Below, piece after piece: positions 1 through 8,227 of a stretch of DNA of 64,000 nt. The stretch lies in contig NZ_CP146256.1 of assembly GCF_039134705.1 (NCBI RefSeq), positions 1,798,001 to 1,862,000 on the forward strand, written 5' to 3'. The notes under the pieces were generated by a model. It saw only the letters and a list, made by a program, of their open reading frames with translations, was not told the DNA's origin and searched no databases. A program made the position numbers and the translations under genes. This DNA comes from Kineothrix sp. IPX-CK (lineage in GTDB: Bacteria; Bacillota; Clostridia; Lachnospirales; Lachnospiraceae). The stretch's first letter is position 1. The number at the start of each line of letters is the position of its first letter.

Positions 1-1107
1 GGAACCGGTAAGGTGCAGGAGGTCAAGGAATATGCGAAAGCCTTGGAGGTGGATATCGTTATTTTCGATGATTCGTTAACACCCTCCCAGCTTCGTAACC
101 TTCAAAAGGAACTGGAGAAGCCGGTGCTGGACAGAACAACTCTGATTCTGGACATTTTTTCCAAAAGGGCGAAGACGAGAGAGGCTAAACTGCAGGTGGA
201 GACGGCAAGGCTGCAATATCTTTTGTCCCGCTTGGTAGGAATGCATGAGGCTTTAACGAGGCAGGGCGGCGCCAGCGGTAGTATGAGCAGCAAGGGCGCC
301 GGCGAGAAGAAGCTGGAACTGGACAGACGAAAAATTGAGAAGCGTCTCGTGGAGCTCAGAAGGGAACTGGAAGAGGTTTCCAAAGAAAGAGAAGTCCAGA
401 GCAAGCGCAGACTGTCGGCGAGAATTCCCAAGGTTTCTCTGGTAGGATATACCAACGCCGGAAAGTCTACCCTGATGAATGCTATGATAGAGCAATATTT
501 ACAGGACGAGGAGAAGAAGGTCCTGGAAAAAGATATGCTGTTTGCCACGCTGGATACCACTGTCAGAAATATCAATACGGGAAATAATAAGGAATTTCTT
601 CTGTCCGATACGGTAGGCTTTATCCACAAGCTGCCTCACGGACTGGTAAAGGCCTTCCGTTCTACCTTGGAGGAGGTCAAGAACGCAGATTTGCTTTTAT
701 ACGTCATCGATTATTCGGATAAAGATTACAAACACCAGATAAGGGTGACGGAAGAGACCTTGCAGGAGATAGGCGCTGTGAATATTCCCGTCATTTATAT
801 TTATAATAAGGCCGATTTATGCGGTATGGATTCCTTGCCCAAACGGGTAGGAGATAATAAAATCTACATGTCGGCAAAGAGCGGGCAAGGACTTTTAGAA
901 CTGACCGAGATGATTTTGCAGGTTGTTTATGCGGACTATGTGCCGGCTGAATTTTTGATCCCTTATGATAAGGGGCAGCTTGTATCATATTTCATGGAAA
1001 ACGCTCAGGTATTCGAGCAGGAATATCTGGAAACTGGCATTCGCCTAAGCGTCAGCTGCCATGCTGCCGATGTCCGCAAATATGGGCAATACGTAAAAAT
1101 GTATTGA
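1..1107 (+). CDS. hflX: GTPase HflX (3' part, start outside window)
   Basis: Ribosome-associated GTPase of the HflX family; members split or rescue ribosomes under stress. The frame is open from base 1 (GTGKVQEV, a typical internal HflX stretch), so the true start lies upstream and the GTG at 13 is not it. Visible: the HflX N-terminal domain, a charged helical linker (roughly residues 95-140 of the visible part), then the G domain with P-loop GYTNAGKST, DTVGF (G3) and NKAD (G4). The C-terminal HflX subdomain is present and the protein ends normally at KYGQYVKMY. A T-box leader follows, so it is not in one operon with cysE unless transcription reads through. Confidence 0.95.
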   Translation, partial: GTGKVQEVKEYAKALEVDIVIFDDSLTPSQLRNLQKELEKPVLDRTTLILDIFSKRAKTREAKLQVETARLQYLLSRLVGMHEALTRQGGASGSMSSKGAGEKKLELDRRKIEKRLVELRRELEEVSKEREVQSKRRLSARIPKVSLVGYTNAGKSTLMNAMIEQYLQDEEKKVLEKDMLFATLDTTVRNINTGNNKEFLLSDTVGFIHKLPHGLVKAFRSTLEEVKNADLLLYVIDYSDKDYKHQIRVTEETLQEIGAVNIPVIYIYNKADLCGMDSLPKRVGDNKIYMSAKSGQGLLELTEMILQVVYADYVPAEFLIPYDKGQLVSYFMENAQVFEQEYLETGIRLSVSCHAADVRKYGQYVKMY

Positions 1108-1140
1108 CAAATACAGGGTTTTTGCATATGCTGAAATAAG

Positions 1141-1424
1141 AATTATGCTTCGTCTTAATAGGATAAAGGCTTCGAACAAAAAGAGTAAGTTATCTGACGA
1201 TGCCAGAGAGGGAATGTCATCGGCTGAAAGCAGTCCCGATACGAAGATAACCCAAGTGCATTTGTGAGCTGATCCGGAGAAAGAAGAATTTTGAGTATCC
1301 GGGTACGGAAAAGCACGTTACGCTACACAAGGGAAAGATGATTTTTGATCGTCTTTAATTAGAGTGGAACCGCGGATAACTTCGTCTCTTATAATTTATA
1401 TTCTTAGGAGGACGAAGTTTTTTT
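1141..1424 (+). promoter_or_regulatory. T-box leader, cysteine-specific, controlling cysE-cysS
   Basis: Contains the diagnostic T-box AGAGTGGAACCGCGG at 1361-1375 immediately before a terminator hairpin and upstream of a cysteine biosynthesis/charging operon. The stem I region shows an AGAGA bulge-like sequence (around 1205) and pairing GTTATC (1189-1194) with GATAAC (1244-1250). TGC at 1257-1259, just 3' of that pairing, is the likely specifier codon (Cys), in agreement with cysE and cysS downstream. Uncharged tRNA-Cys would stabilise the antiterminator and switch the operon on. Confidence 0.93.
1378..1424 (+). terminator. Rho-independent terminator of the T-box
   Basis: Stem AACTTCGTC (1378-1386) pairs with GACGAAGTT (1411-1419) and is followed by a T run. 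It overlaps the T-box sequence region, giving the usual antiterminator/terminator choice. Confidence 0.92.
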
Positions 1425-1440
1425 GATATGGAGGAATGAT

Positions 1441-2130
1441 ATGGGGTTTCTAAAAAGAGTGCGGGAAGAAATTGCCGTAATCAGAGAACGTGACCCGGCA
1501 ATTCATAGTTCAATGGAGGTTTTTTTATATCCCAGCTTCAAGGTAATGCTCCATTACAGGCTGGCGCACAAATTGTATCTAAAAAAACATTATTTTCTTG
1601 CCAGATGGGTATCCCAGCGAGGTGTTCGCAAGACGGGAATCGAGATCCATCCGGGAGCACAGATTGGAAAAGGCTTTTTCATTGACCACGGACACGGAGT
1701 TATCATCGGAGAGACGACGATTATCGGCGATAATGTGACGCTGTATCAGGGAGTTACGCTGGGAGGCACCGGAAAAGAATGCGGGAAGAGACATCCCACC
1801 GTAGGAAATAATGTAATGATAAGCGCCGGAGCCAAGGTGTTAGGCTCCTTTAAAATTGGAGATAATTCTAAAATAGGTGCGGGCAGCGTTGTTTTGGAGG
1901 AGGTTCCGGCAGGCTCTACGGTAGTAGGCGTTCCGGGACGGGTGGTGAAAAGAAATAATCAGGCACTGCCGCAGGAAGAGATGGACCAGATCAATCTTCC
2001 GGATCCGGTAAAAGAGGATATAGCCGGATTGCAGCGTGAGAACAGCGAGCTGGCAAACCGCATATTAGAGCTGGAGGCTTCTATGAGAGAGCTGAGACGG
2101 CAGATGCGTACAGAGCAGGAAAAAACATAA
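1441..2130 (+). CDS. cysE: Serine O-acetyltransferase
   Basis: Transfers acetyl from acetyl-CoA to L-serine to make O-acetylserine, the committed step of cysteine synthesis. The 229-residue protein has the N-terminal helical part (RDPAIHSSMEVFLYPSFK) and a left-handed beta-helix of hexapeptide repeats (IHPGAQIGKGFFIDHGHGVIIGE; GDNVTLYQGVTLGGTGK; GAGSVVLEEVPAGSTVVG). The catalytic D/H are in IDHGHG. The ATG at 1441 is chosen because GGAGG at 1430-1434 precedes it by 6 nt; the upstream in-frame TTG at 1423 lies inside the terminator. The C-terminal 40 residues form a coiled-coil-like tail. First gene of the T-box operon with cysS 45 bp downstream. Confidence 0.95.
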   Translation: MGFLKRVREEIAVIRERDPAIHSSMEVFLYPSFKVMLHYRLAHKLYLKKHYFLARWVSQRGVRKTGIEIHPGAQIGKGFFIDHGHGVIIGETTIIGDNVTLYQGVTLGGTGKECGKRHPTVGNNVMISAGAKVLGSFKIGDNSKIGAGSVVLEEVPAGSTVVGVPGRVVKRNNQALPQEEMDQINLPDPVKEDIAGLQRENSELANRILELEASMRELRRQMRTEQEKT

Positions 2131-2175
2131 TTAAAAGAAAAATGTCTTATGAGTAAATGAGAAAGGTTAAGAGAA

Positions 2176-3585
2176 ATGAAAATTTATAATACGTTATCCA
2201 AGAAAAAAGAAGAATTCGTGCCGATAGAGCCTGGAAAAGTAAAGATGTATGTCTGCGGACCTACCGTCTACAACTTGATTCATATCGGTAACGCAAGGCC
2301 GATGATCGTGTTCGATACTGTTAGACGTTATATGGAACATAAAGGTTACGAGGTGAATTTCGTTTCCAATTTCACCGATGTGGATGACAAAATTATTAAA
2401 AAGGCGTTAGATGAGGGTGTGGAAGCTGCGGTAATTTCCGAAAGGTATATTGCGGAATGTAAGAAGGATATGGCAGCGATGAACGTAAGGCCGGCCACCA
2501 CACATCCTCTTGCGACCAACGAAATCGATGGTATGCTGGAAATGATAGCAAGTCTGATCGAAAAGGGCTTTGCATATAAGGCCGCGGATGGTACCGTGTA
2601 TTTTAAAACTCGTAAATTCAAGGAATACGGAAAGCTTTCTCATAAGAATCTGGACGATTTGCAGGGCGGGAATCGGTCTCTGCGCGTGTCGGGAGAGGAT
2701 CAGAAAGAGGATCCCCTGGATTTCGTTCTCTGGAAGCCGAAGAAAAGTAACGAGCCGTACTGGGTGTCGCCTTGGTGCAATGGACGTCCTGGCTGGCATA
2801 TAGAATGTTCGGTGATGAGTAAGAAATACCTGGGAGATGAAATCGACATCCACGCAGGCGGCGAGGATCTTGTTTTTCCTCATCATGAAAATGAAATCGC
2901 GCAGTCCGAGGCTGCGAACGGCAAAACCTTTGCCAGATATTGGATGCACAATGCCTTTCTCAATATTGATAATAGAAAGATGTCCAAATCCGCGGGTAAT
3001 TTCTTTTCGGTAAGAGACATCGCTGAGAAATATGACTTGCAGGTGCTGAGATTCTTCATGTTGTCCGCGCATTACAGAAGTCCGTTGAATTTCAGTGCGG
3101 ATTTGATGAATGCGGCGAAGAGCGGATATGAGAGAATCGTGACCAGCGTAAGCAACCTAAGCTATCTGCTGGAAAATGCGTCTGCGGAACCTATGAGCGC
3201 GGAGGAGAAGGAATTGCAAAAAGTGGCTGAGGATTTCGTATGGAAGTTCGATGAGGCCATGGACGATGACTTCAATACGGCGGATGCGATTTCCGTAATT
3301 TTCGAGCTGGTAAAATTCATCAATACCAACGTAAGCGCATCGAATACGGCGGAATTTATAAAGGCGCTTAAGGAGGAAATTGTAAAGCTGTCCGATATCT
3401 GCGGCCTTATCGTAGAGAAGAATGAAGAGCTTCCAAGTGCTGATATTGAAAAGCTTATCGAGGAGAGGCAGACGGCACGAAAAGAGAAGAACTTTGCGAG
3501 GGCGGATGAAATCCGCGTCGAATTGCTGAATAAGGGTATTCTTCTGGAAGATACCCGCGAAGGTGTTAAATGGAAGAGAGTTTAA
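2176..3585 (+). CDS. cysS: Cysteine--tRNA ligase
   Basis: Charges tRNA-Cys with cysteine in the cytosol. Class I synthetase of normal length (469 aa) with CGPTVYN, the HIGH-type signature HIGN (residues about 37-40), zinc-binding GWHIECS and HHENE segments, and KMSKS. The C-terminal DALR/anticodon region ends in GVKWKRV. Cotranscribed with cysE under the cysteine T-box, so supply and use of cysteine are controlled together. Its last 16 bases overlap mrnC. Confidence 0.97.
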   Translation: MKIYNTLSKKKEEFVPIEPGKVKMYVCGPTVYNLIHIGNARPMIVFDTVRRYMEHKGYEVNFVSNFTDVDDKIIKKALDEGVEAAVISERYIAECKKDMAAMNVRPATTHPLATNEIDGMLEMIASLIEKGFAYKAADGTVYFKTRKFKEYGKLSHKNLDDLQGGNRSLRVSGEDQKEDPLDFVLWKPKKSNEPYWVSPWCNGRPGWHIECSVMSKKYLGDEIDIHAGGEDLVFPHHENEIAQSEAANGKTFARYWMHNAFLNIDNRKMSKSAGNFFSVRDIAEKYDLQVLRFFMLSAHYRSPLNFSADLMNAAKSGYERIVTSVSNLSYLLENASAEPMSAEEKELQKVAEDFVWKFDEAMDDDFNTADAISVIFELVKFINTNVSASNTAEFIKALKEEIVKLSDICGLIVEKNEELPSADIEKLIEERQTARKEKNFARADEIRVELLNKGILLEDTREGVKWKRV

Positions 3586-4004
3586 TTGTAAAACTAAAAA
3601 GGGAATTTAACTGTAAAGAGGTGGATATTAAAGAATATTCGCCTCTTGCGCTTGCTTATATCGGAGATAGTATTTATGATGTCATTGTAAGGACGGTTGT
3701 GGTAGAGCGAGGTAATCGTTCAGCCAACAATCTGCACAAGATGGCGGTAAAATACGTGAATGCTGCTACGCAGGCGGCTATGGGGGATGCCTTGCAGGAG
3801 GAGCTGACGGAGGAAGAGCTGGCGGTATACAGACGGGGCAGAAATGCTAAGTCGTATACGAAGGCGAAGAACGCCACACTGAACGATTATCGAAAGGCGA
3901 CGGGAGTGGAGGCTTTGCTCGGCTACCTCTATCTTCAGGATAATATGGACCGGATAATTGAACTGGTAAAGTTGGGTTTACATAAGATAAGCATAGAGTT
4001 GTAA
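3570..4004 (+). CDS. mrnC: Mini-ribonuclease 3
   Basis: Dimeric RNase III-like endonuclease without a dsRNA-binding domain; in Bacillus it matures 23S rRNA ends. At 144 aa it has the family length. The signature LALAYIGDSIYD carries the catalytic acidic residues of the RNase III fold, and EALLGYLYL supplies the second acidic motif. The start overlaps the end of cysS in another frame, the usual cysS-mrnC arrangement, suggesting translational coupling. Confidence 0.93.
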   Translation: MEESLIVKLKREFNCKEVDIKEYSPLALAYIGDSIYDVIVRTVVVERGNRSANNLHKMAVKYVNAATQAAMGDALQEELTEEELAVYRRGRNAKSYTKAKNATLNDYRKATGVEALLGYLYLQDNMDRIIELVKLGLHKISIEL

Positions 4005-4059
4005 ATATAATGACAAAAAGTTACTGTAAATATGACTGTATTTATTGCTGCAGATATTA

Positions 4060-4068
4060 TGCTATAAT
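4060..4068 (+). promoter_or_regulatory. Extended -10 promoter candidate for rlmB
   Basis: TG-C-TATAAT, a consensus extended -10 element, in the 183-bp gap between mrnC and rlmB. No good -35 is present at 16-18 bp, which extended -10 promoters tolerate. Would start transcription near 4075. Confidence 0.5.
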
Positions 4069-4187
4069 ATAATATGAATATTTGTTTAAGAAAAGCTTAA
4101 TTTTCCCAAAAGCTGTGGATGTTCGGAAAAGATATGAGATATAATTAAATAGGTTTATATAACCGGATGAGGCAGGATATTTGAAAT

Positions 4188-4928
4188 ATGAGATACGAGG
4201 AATTTACCATCGAAGGAAGAAATGCGGTCATAGAGGCATTCCGTTGCGGAAAACCGATAGATAAAATATTTATACTGGACGGATGTCAGGACGGGCCTAT
4301 TATGACGATAAAAAGAGAGGCAAAAAAGCAGAATGCTATCGTCAAGTTCGTAACGAGAGACAGGCTGGATCAGATGTCGGAGACCGGGAAACACCAAGGG
4401 GTAATCGCTTATGCCGCCGCATACGAATATGCGGAGGTGGAGGATATACTGAGGGCGGCAGAGAAAAAGGGAGAGCATCCTTTTATTTTCCTGCTGGATA
4501 ATATCGAGGATCCTCACAATCTGGGTGCAATTATCAGGACGGCGAATCTGGCAGGGGCTCATGGCGTTATTATCCCGAAGAACCGGGCAGCCGGGCTAAC
4601 GGCTACGGTAGCGCGCACTTCGGCGGGAGCGTTGAACTATACGCCGGTGGCGAAGGTTACCAACCTGACCAAGACGATCGAAGATTTGAAGAAGCTCGGA
4701 TTGTGGTTTGTCTGTGCCGACATGGAGGGAACCTCTATGTATAAGCTGGATTTGAAGGGCCCCATTGGCCTTGTGATAGGAAATGAAGGAGAGGGCGTAG
4801 GCAGACTGGTAAGAGAAAAGTGCGATTTCATAGCGTCCATTCCCATGAGGGGTGACATCGATTCCTTGAATGCATCGGTGGCGGCAGGAGTTCTCGCTTA
4901 TGAAATAGTCAGACAGCGTATGATTTAA
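4188..4928 (+). CDS. rlmB: 23S rRNA (guanosine-2'-O-)-methyltransferase RlmB
   Basis: SPOUT-class (TrmH/SpoU) methyltransferase that uses SAM to methylate a 23S rRNA guanosine. The 246-aa protein has the N-terminal substrate-binding domain (EGRNAVIEAF, KHQGVIA) and all three SPOUT motifs: DNIEDPHNLGAIIRTA, GLVIGNEGEGV and IPMRGDIDSLNASVAAGVL, which build the SAM-binding knot. Position after cysS-mrnC is the classic clostridial order. A more distant SpoU-family target cannot be excluded from motifs alone. Confidence 0.92.
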   Translation: MRYEEFTIEGRNAVIEAFRCGKPIDKIFILDGCQDGPIMTIKREAKKQNAIVKFVTRDRLDQMSETGKHQGVIAYAAAYEYAEVEDILRAAEKKGEHPFIFLLDNIEDPHNLGAIIRTANLAGAHGVIIPKNRAAGLTATVARTSAGALNYTPVAKVTNLTKTIEDLKKLGLWFVCADMEGTSMYKLDLKGPIGLVIGNEGEGVGRLVREKCDFIASIPMRGDIDSLNASVAAGVLAYEIVRQRMI

Positions 4929-4974
4929 TAACCGCAGGCTGCATAGGCTGTAAAATAATAATTAGGGGTAATTT

Positions 4975-6783
4975 ATGAAAAGGGATTCGTATCGTATTCA
5001 GAAAATTTTATTTTGGATTATGGCTATATTAGCTGTAATCCTTGCTGCATTGTTGATTCACAAGGGCTATACTTTGTATAAAGAAAGAATACATCAGGAA
5101 GAGCTGGATGTGAGGAATCAGGAAGTGCAGTCGGAAATAAACGATATGCAGACGCAGATTAAGGAACTGTCCGAGGACGGTGAAGCATTACAGAAATTTT
5201 TGGATGAAAAAATAAATAACGCGGCCGGACAAGGCCAACCGGTTCAGGAACCGCCTGTGCAGGAAGCGATGTCGGATTCTGTAGTAACGGATGGACAGCA
5301 GACGGAAGAAGTAGCGGAGCAGGGACAGTCAGTAACGGAAAATGGACAGTCTGCGGATGAATCGTACGGCGAGGACTCTGCAATTATAATAGATATACCT
5401 GAAAAGGCCAGATCGCAGGATATTGATGCATCAACCGGCGTTTCAGTTAATGATGCAGCTTTGCCGGAAACGCAAGAGGTCAATCCGACGGAAACCACAT
5501 CGGGAAATGGAATAGCCACAGACGACGGGCAGGAAACCATATCGGGAAATGCGCCGGCAGAGGCACCTCAGGAAACTGTATCGGGAAATGGAATAACAAC
5601 AGAAGACGGGCAAGAGACCATATCAGGAAATGCAGTGGTGGATGGTCAGGTGATCTCATTCCAGCATGAAGAAACGGAGACCACTTTAGAGGAAAAAAGA
5701 AATATTCGTGCCTCCTATCTGGAAACCATGATGGTAAATGGAGAGGATAAGGCGGTGATTTCCAATGGAACGATTGATTTCTCAGGTATGAAGATCGCTT
5801 GTCTCGGAGACAGCCTTACGGCAGGCGACAATATGAAGGATATTGAAGATTATCAGAAGTATGCTTATCCTTCTGTGTTGAAAAGCATATTAAATGCGGA
5901 AGAGGTTTATAATTTAGGAATCGGTGGTTCCTCCTACGGACGTTACTGGGACGAGGCTTTTGTTGACCGCTATGAAGAGATTCCGGAGGATTCGGATGTT
6001 ATTCTCGTTATGGGAGGCACTAACGACGGATTTTCAGCTTCAATTGACGAGATAGGAAACATAAATGAACGGAAGCCACGGACGTTTTACGGCGATGTGG
6101 ATGAACTGATGAGAGGATTAAAGGGGAATTATCCTGACGCGAAGATTATATTCGCTACTCCTTTGCCTAATATTTTACATGATTACTTGATGAGTCAGAG
6201 AGACTATCTCCTTCCGCAGAGCTTGTTTGTGAATGCGGTCAAGGAGCTGGCGGCGGAATATGGCATCGATGTGATTGATCTATATAATTCCAATATTCTC
6301 GATACTCATGATTCTCAGATTATTTCCTCCTATATGCCGGACGGAGTACATGGTAATCCGGCGGGTTATCAGATTCTTGCGGAACATTTTGCAAGCGAGG
6401 TTATTCATATTATGGAAAACGATGCTTTGCTTGGTACTGTCAGTGGGAATTCCCCTGAGGGTGAGACAGTCAGCGGCAACGGAACCGAATCGGCAGTGAG
6501 CGGCAATGAAGTGTCCGGAAATACCGTGAATACAGAGATTCAGGAGAATGAAGAAGCGCTTACCGGGGAAGAACCCTTAAGTGCGGAAGAATTACGGCAG
6601 ATAGAAGAAAATAATAAAAAGGCAGCTGACAGCGCCGTAATCGTCACTACGCCACCGGCACAAAGCGAGACATCCACCCCCCAAGGGTCTGCCCCTGTAT
6701 CGGGTGGTGAAGACAGTACAAATAAGAAACAGGAAACGAAGAATAGTTATGAATACGGCGGTGAAGCGATTATTATTAATTAA
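4975..6783 (+). CDS. Membrane-anchored SGNH/GDSL hydrolase with SGN repeats
   Basis: A 602-aa cell-surface esterase/acylhydrolase-like protein. Residues 10-33 form one transmembrane segment or uncleaved signal anchor, followed by a short coiled coil (38-85). A low-complexity acidic linker (about 85-225) holds repeated TISGN/TVSGN motifs. The SGNH domain (about 265-480) has GDS with Ser280, GGTND, and DGVHGNPAGY with Asp456/His459, so the catalytic triad looks intact. The C-terminal tail repeats SGN again and ends in a Ser/Thr/Pro-rich stretch without an LPXTG signal. Likely acts on wall or polysaccharide acyl groups, but the substrate is unknown. Confidence 0.85.
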   Translation: MKRDSYRIQKILFWIMAILAVILAALLIHKGYTLYKERIHQEELDVRNQEVQSEINDMQTQIKELSEDGEALQKFLDEKINNAAGQGQPVQEPPVQEAMSDSVVTDGQQTEEVAEQGQSVTENGQSADESYGEDSAIIIDIPEKARSQDIDASTGVSVNDAALPETQEVNPTETTSGNGIATDDGQETISGNAPAEAPQETVSGNGITTEDGQETISGNAVVDGQVISFQHEETETTLEEKRNIRASYLETMMVNGEDKAVISNGTIDFSGMKIACLGDSLTAGDNMKDIEDYQKYAYPSVLKSILNAEEVYNLGIGGSSYGRYWDEAFVDRYEEIPEDSDVILVMGGTNDGFSASIDEIGNINERKPRTFYGDVDELMRGLKGNYPDAKIIFATPLPNILHDYLMSQRDYLLPQSLFVNAVKELAAEYGIDVIDLYNSNILDTHDSQIISSYMPDGVHGNPAGYQILAEHFASEVIHIMENDALLGTVSGNSPEGETVSGNGTESAVSGNEVSGNTVNTEIQENEEALTGEEPLSAEELRQIEENNKKAADSAVIVTTPPAQSETSTPQGSAPVSGGEDSTNKKQETKNSYEYGGEAIIIN

Positions 6784-6837
6784 TAAATCTTTCGGCAACG
6801 ATCAGATTGCAAGCGGCTTGTTATAATAGGAGGGTAT

Positions 6838-7458
6838 ATGATGGATTCCTATGAACAAAATGGCGATGAAGAATTGATTTTACGTCTGAGAGACGGTGAA
6901 GAGAATATTACCGATTATATCATGGATAAATACAAAAATCTGGTAAAGAGTAAGGCGAAATCCATGTATATTCTGGGTGCCGACAGCGAAGACCTGATTC
7001 AGGAAGGAATGATAGGGCTTTTCAAGGCGATACGGGATTATGACAGCGGAAGAGATGCCAGCTTTTTTACCTTCGCGGATTTATGTATATCCAGACAGAT
7101 GTACACGGCAGTACAAGCATCGGTAAGGCAGAAGCACGCGCCCTTAAACACCTATATTTCGCTGTACAGCAGTGTCAAATCGAAAGATGAACCGGGAAGT
7201 GAAGAGGCAGAGCTTTTAAATGTCCTTGCCTCCAAGGCAGAGCTTAGCCCGGAGGAAATGGTGATTGATAAGGAAAATGTGGAAAACCTGGAAAAAACCA
7301 TAGAAAGAGAGCTCAGCATTTTTGAAAAACAAGTGCTGGATCTTTATATTACAGGAATGAGCTACGTGCAGATAGCGAAGGTGCTCGGAAAAGATGAAAA
7401 GTCTACGGACAATGCGCTCCAAAGAATTAAAGCTAAGCTTCGAAAGGCAATTCTCTAG
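6838..7458 (+). CDS. sigH: RNA polymerase sporulation sigma factor SigH
   Basis: Sigma-70 family factor for early sporulation and transition-state genes. The 206-aa protein has region 2 (YKNLVKSKAKSMY, EDLIQEGMIGLFKAIRDYD, FTFADLCISRQM) and region 4 helix-turn-helix (LYITGMSYVQIAKVLGKDEKSTDNALQRIKAKL). ATGs lie at 6838 and 6841; AGGAGGG at 6828-6834 is better spaced (6 nt) for 6841, so the protein may start one residue later. SigH identity rather than another group-3 sigma rests on region 2/4 similarity and on the rlmB neighbourhood common in Clostridia. Confidence 0.9.
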   Translation: MMDSYEQNGDEELILRLRDGEENITDYIMDKYKNLVKSKAKSMYILGADSEDLIQEGMIGLFKAIRDYDSGRDASFFTFADLCISRQMYTAVQASVRQKHAPLNTYISLYSSVKSKDEPGSEEAELLNVLASKAELSPEEMVIDKENVENLEKTIERELSIFEKQVLDLYITGMSYVQIAKVLGKDEKSTDNALQRIKAKLRKAIL

Positions 7459-7502
7459 TGTTATTACCATTTATCTCCTATTGTTTAATTGTTACGGAAT
7501 TG

Positions 7503-7519
7503 TTACAATCTATTTGTAG
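7503..7519 (+). promoter_or_regulatory. Inverted repeat / promoter region of peptide copy 1
   Basis: TTACAA-TCTAT-TTGTAG, one mismatch from the perfect repeat in copy 2. TTACAA could also serve as a -35 element with TAATAC 16 bp downstream as a weak -10. In copy 1 a second TTGTTAC lies 11 bp upstream, making a direct repeat. Confidence 0.45.
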
Positions 7520-7574
7520 TTAGCTAATACGAATAAAACAAAAAAATAAAAAAAACAATAAGGAGGACGAAACT

Positions 7575-7649
7575 ATGTGTTTAAATTTAAGTAGCTGTTC
7601 CGAGTTATATAAAGCTATATGTCAGTATTTAAGCTTAGGTTGTCAATAA
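7575..7649 (+). CDS. 24-residue four-cysteine peptide, copy 1
   Basis: ATG to TAA in 25 codons, preceded by AAGGAGG at about 7559-7565 with good spacing. The product begins MCLNLSSCSELYKAIC and ends in GCQ, with Cys at 2, 8, 16 and 23; it has no signal peptide or leader and is moderately hydrophobic. I do not recognise a family. The near identity of the two copies, their own ribosome sites and their own terminators argue that the peptide is made. A cysteine-rich secreted or metal-binding peptide, or a leaderless signal, are all possible. Confidence 0.7.
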   Translation: MCLNLSSCSELYKAICQYLSLGCQ

Positions 7650-7654
7650 AAAGC

Positions 7655-7689
7655 ATGGCCTGGATGAATGTCCGGGCCATATTTTTTTT
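7655..7689 (+). terminator. Terminator after peptide copy 1
   Basis: ATGGCCTGGA / TCCGGGCCAT stem with a TGAATG loop, followed by eight T's. Starts five bases after the peptide stop codon. Confidence 0.9.
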
Positions 7690-7741
7690 ATTTAAAAGTT
7701 TTTTACCATTTATCTCCTATTGCGTAAATATTACAGAATTG

Positions 7742-7758
7742 TTACAATCTATTTGTAA
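7742..7758 (+). promoter_or_regulatory. Perfect inverted repeat in leader of peptide copy 2
   Basis: TTACAA-TCTAT-TTGTAA, a perfect 6-bp inverted repeat with 5-bp spacer about 57 bp upstream of the start codon. Overlaps a possible TTACAA-16 bp-TAATAC promoter, so it could be an operator. Confidence 0.45.
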
Positions 7759-7814
7759 TCAGTTAATACGAATAAAACAAAATAAACAAAATAAGCAATA
7801 AGGAGGACGAAACT

Positions 7815-7889
7815 ATGTGTTTAAATTTAAGTAGCTGTTCCGAGTTATATAAAGCTATATGTCAGTATTTAAACTTAGGTTGTCAATAA
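7815..7889 (+). CDS. 24-residue four-cysteine peptide, copy 2
   Basis: Same length and sequence as the copy at 7575 except for one substitution (AGC to AAC, Ser20Asn). It has the same AAGGAGG ribosome site and its own terminator. Cys positions 2, 8, 16 and 23 are kept. Function unknown. Confidence 0.7.
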   Translation: MCLNLSSCSELYKAICQYLNLGCQ

Positions 7890-7892
7890 AAA

Positions 7893-7926
7893 CATGGCCC
7901 GGATGAATGTCCGGGCTGTTTTTTTA
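7893..7926 (+). terminator. Terminator after peptide copy 2
   Basis: GGCCCGGA-TGAATG-TCCGGGC stem followed by a seven-T run that leads straight into the palindrome hosting the MITE-like insertion. Confidence 0.88.
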
Positions 7927-7928
7927 TC

Positions 7929-8227
7929 TTATAGGATCAGGGTGTCAAAAGGTCCTTTATAAATACATTCTGGTCAATATGACCAAAACAAAAAGAACGA
8001 CTGCGCCTATGTAAATATTTAGAAGTTCTTTCTCTGGATATTTTTGCCATAACAGAAAACAAAACTGTTTGAGCGCAGCGAGTTTTTTGTTTTCTGGTAT
8101 GTTTGGCGCGAATAGACTGAGAATTAGAACTTCTTATATATTGGAATTCGGAGCAGGAGTCTTTTTGTTTTGAGCATATTGACTTGAGACGTTTGCAAAA
8201 GGACCTTTTGACACCCTAATCCTTATA
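7929..8227. mobile_element. MITE-like element, 289 bp, with TTATA target duplication
   Basis: Element 7934-8222 has terminal inverted repeats GGATcAGGGTGTCAAAAGG...CCTTTTGACACCCTaATCC that continue inward as an imperfect palindrome along nearly the whole length (for example GGTCAATATGACCAAAACAA against TTGTTTTGAGCATATTGAC). TTATA flanks it on both sides (7929-7933, 8223-8227). Removing the element and one TTATA restores a perfect hairpin, ATCTTATAGGA-AAGTACG-TCCTATAAGAT. It has no coding capacity, so it would need a transposase in trans. Confidence 0.75.

Larger units (their letters stand above)
7464..7689 (+). repeat. Tandem cassette, copy 1 (leader + 24-aa peptide gene + terminator)
   Basis: First of two direct copies about 239 bp apart. 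Each has the same TTACCATTTATCTCCTATTG start, an A/T-rich leader with a TTACAA-type inverted repeat, an AAGGAGG ribosome site, a 24-codon ORF and a hairpin terminator. Leader sequences differ at roughly a tenth of positions; the coding parts differ at one base. Confidence 0.9.
7703..7926 (+). repeat. Tandem cassette, copy 2 (leader + 24-aa peptide gene + terminator)
   Basis: Second direct copy of the cassette at 7464-7689, with the same order of elements and complete to its terminator. Confidence 0.9.

Noticed and set aside
2407-3072. 221-codon minus-strand frame inside cysS
   Set aside because: Fully overlaps a conserved gene on the other strand and lacks a ribosome site; a shadow frame.
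7464-7926. Two direct repeats as a CRISPR or satellite
   Set aside because: Only two long units, each with an ORF, ribosome site and terminator; no spacers and no cas genes.
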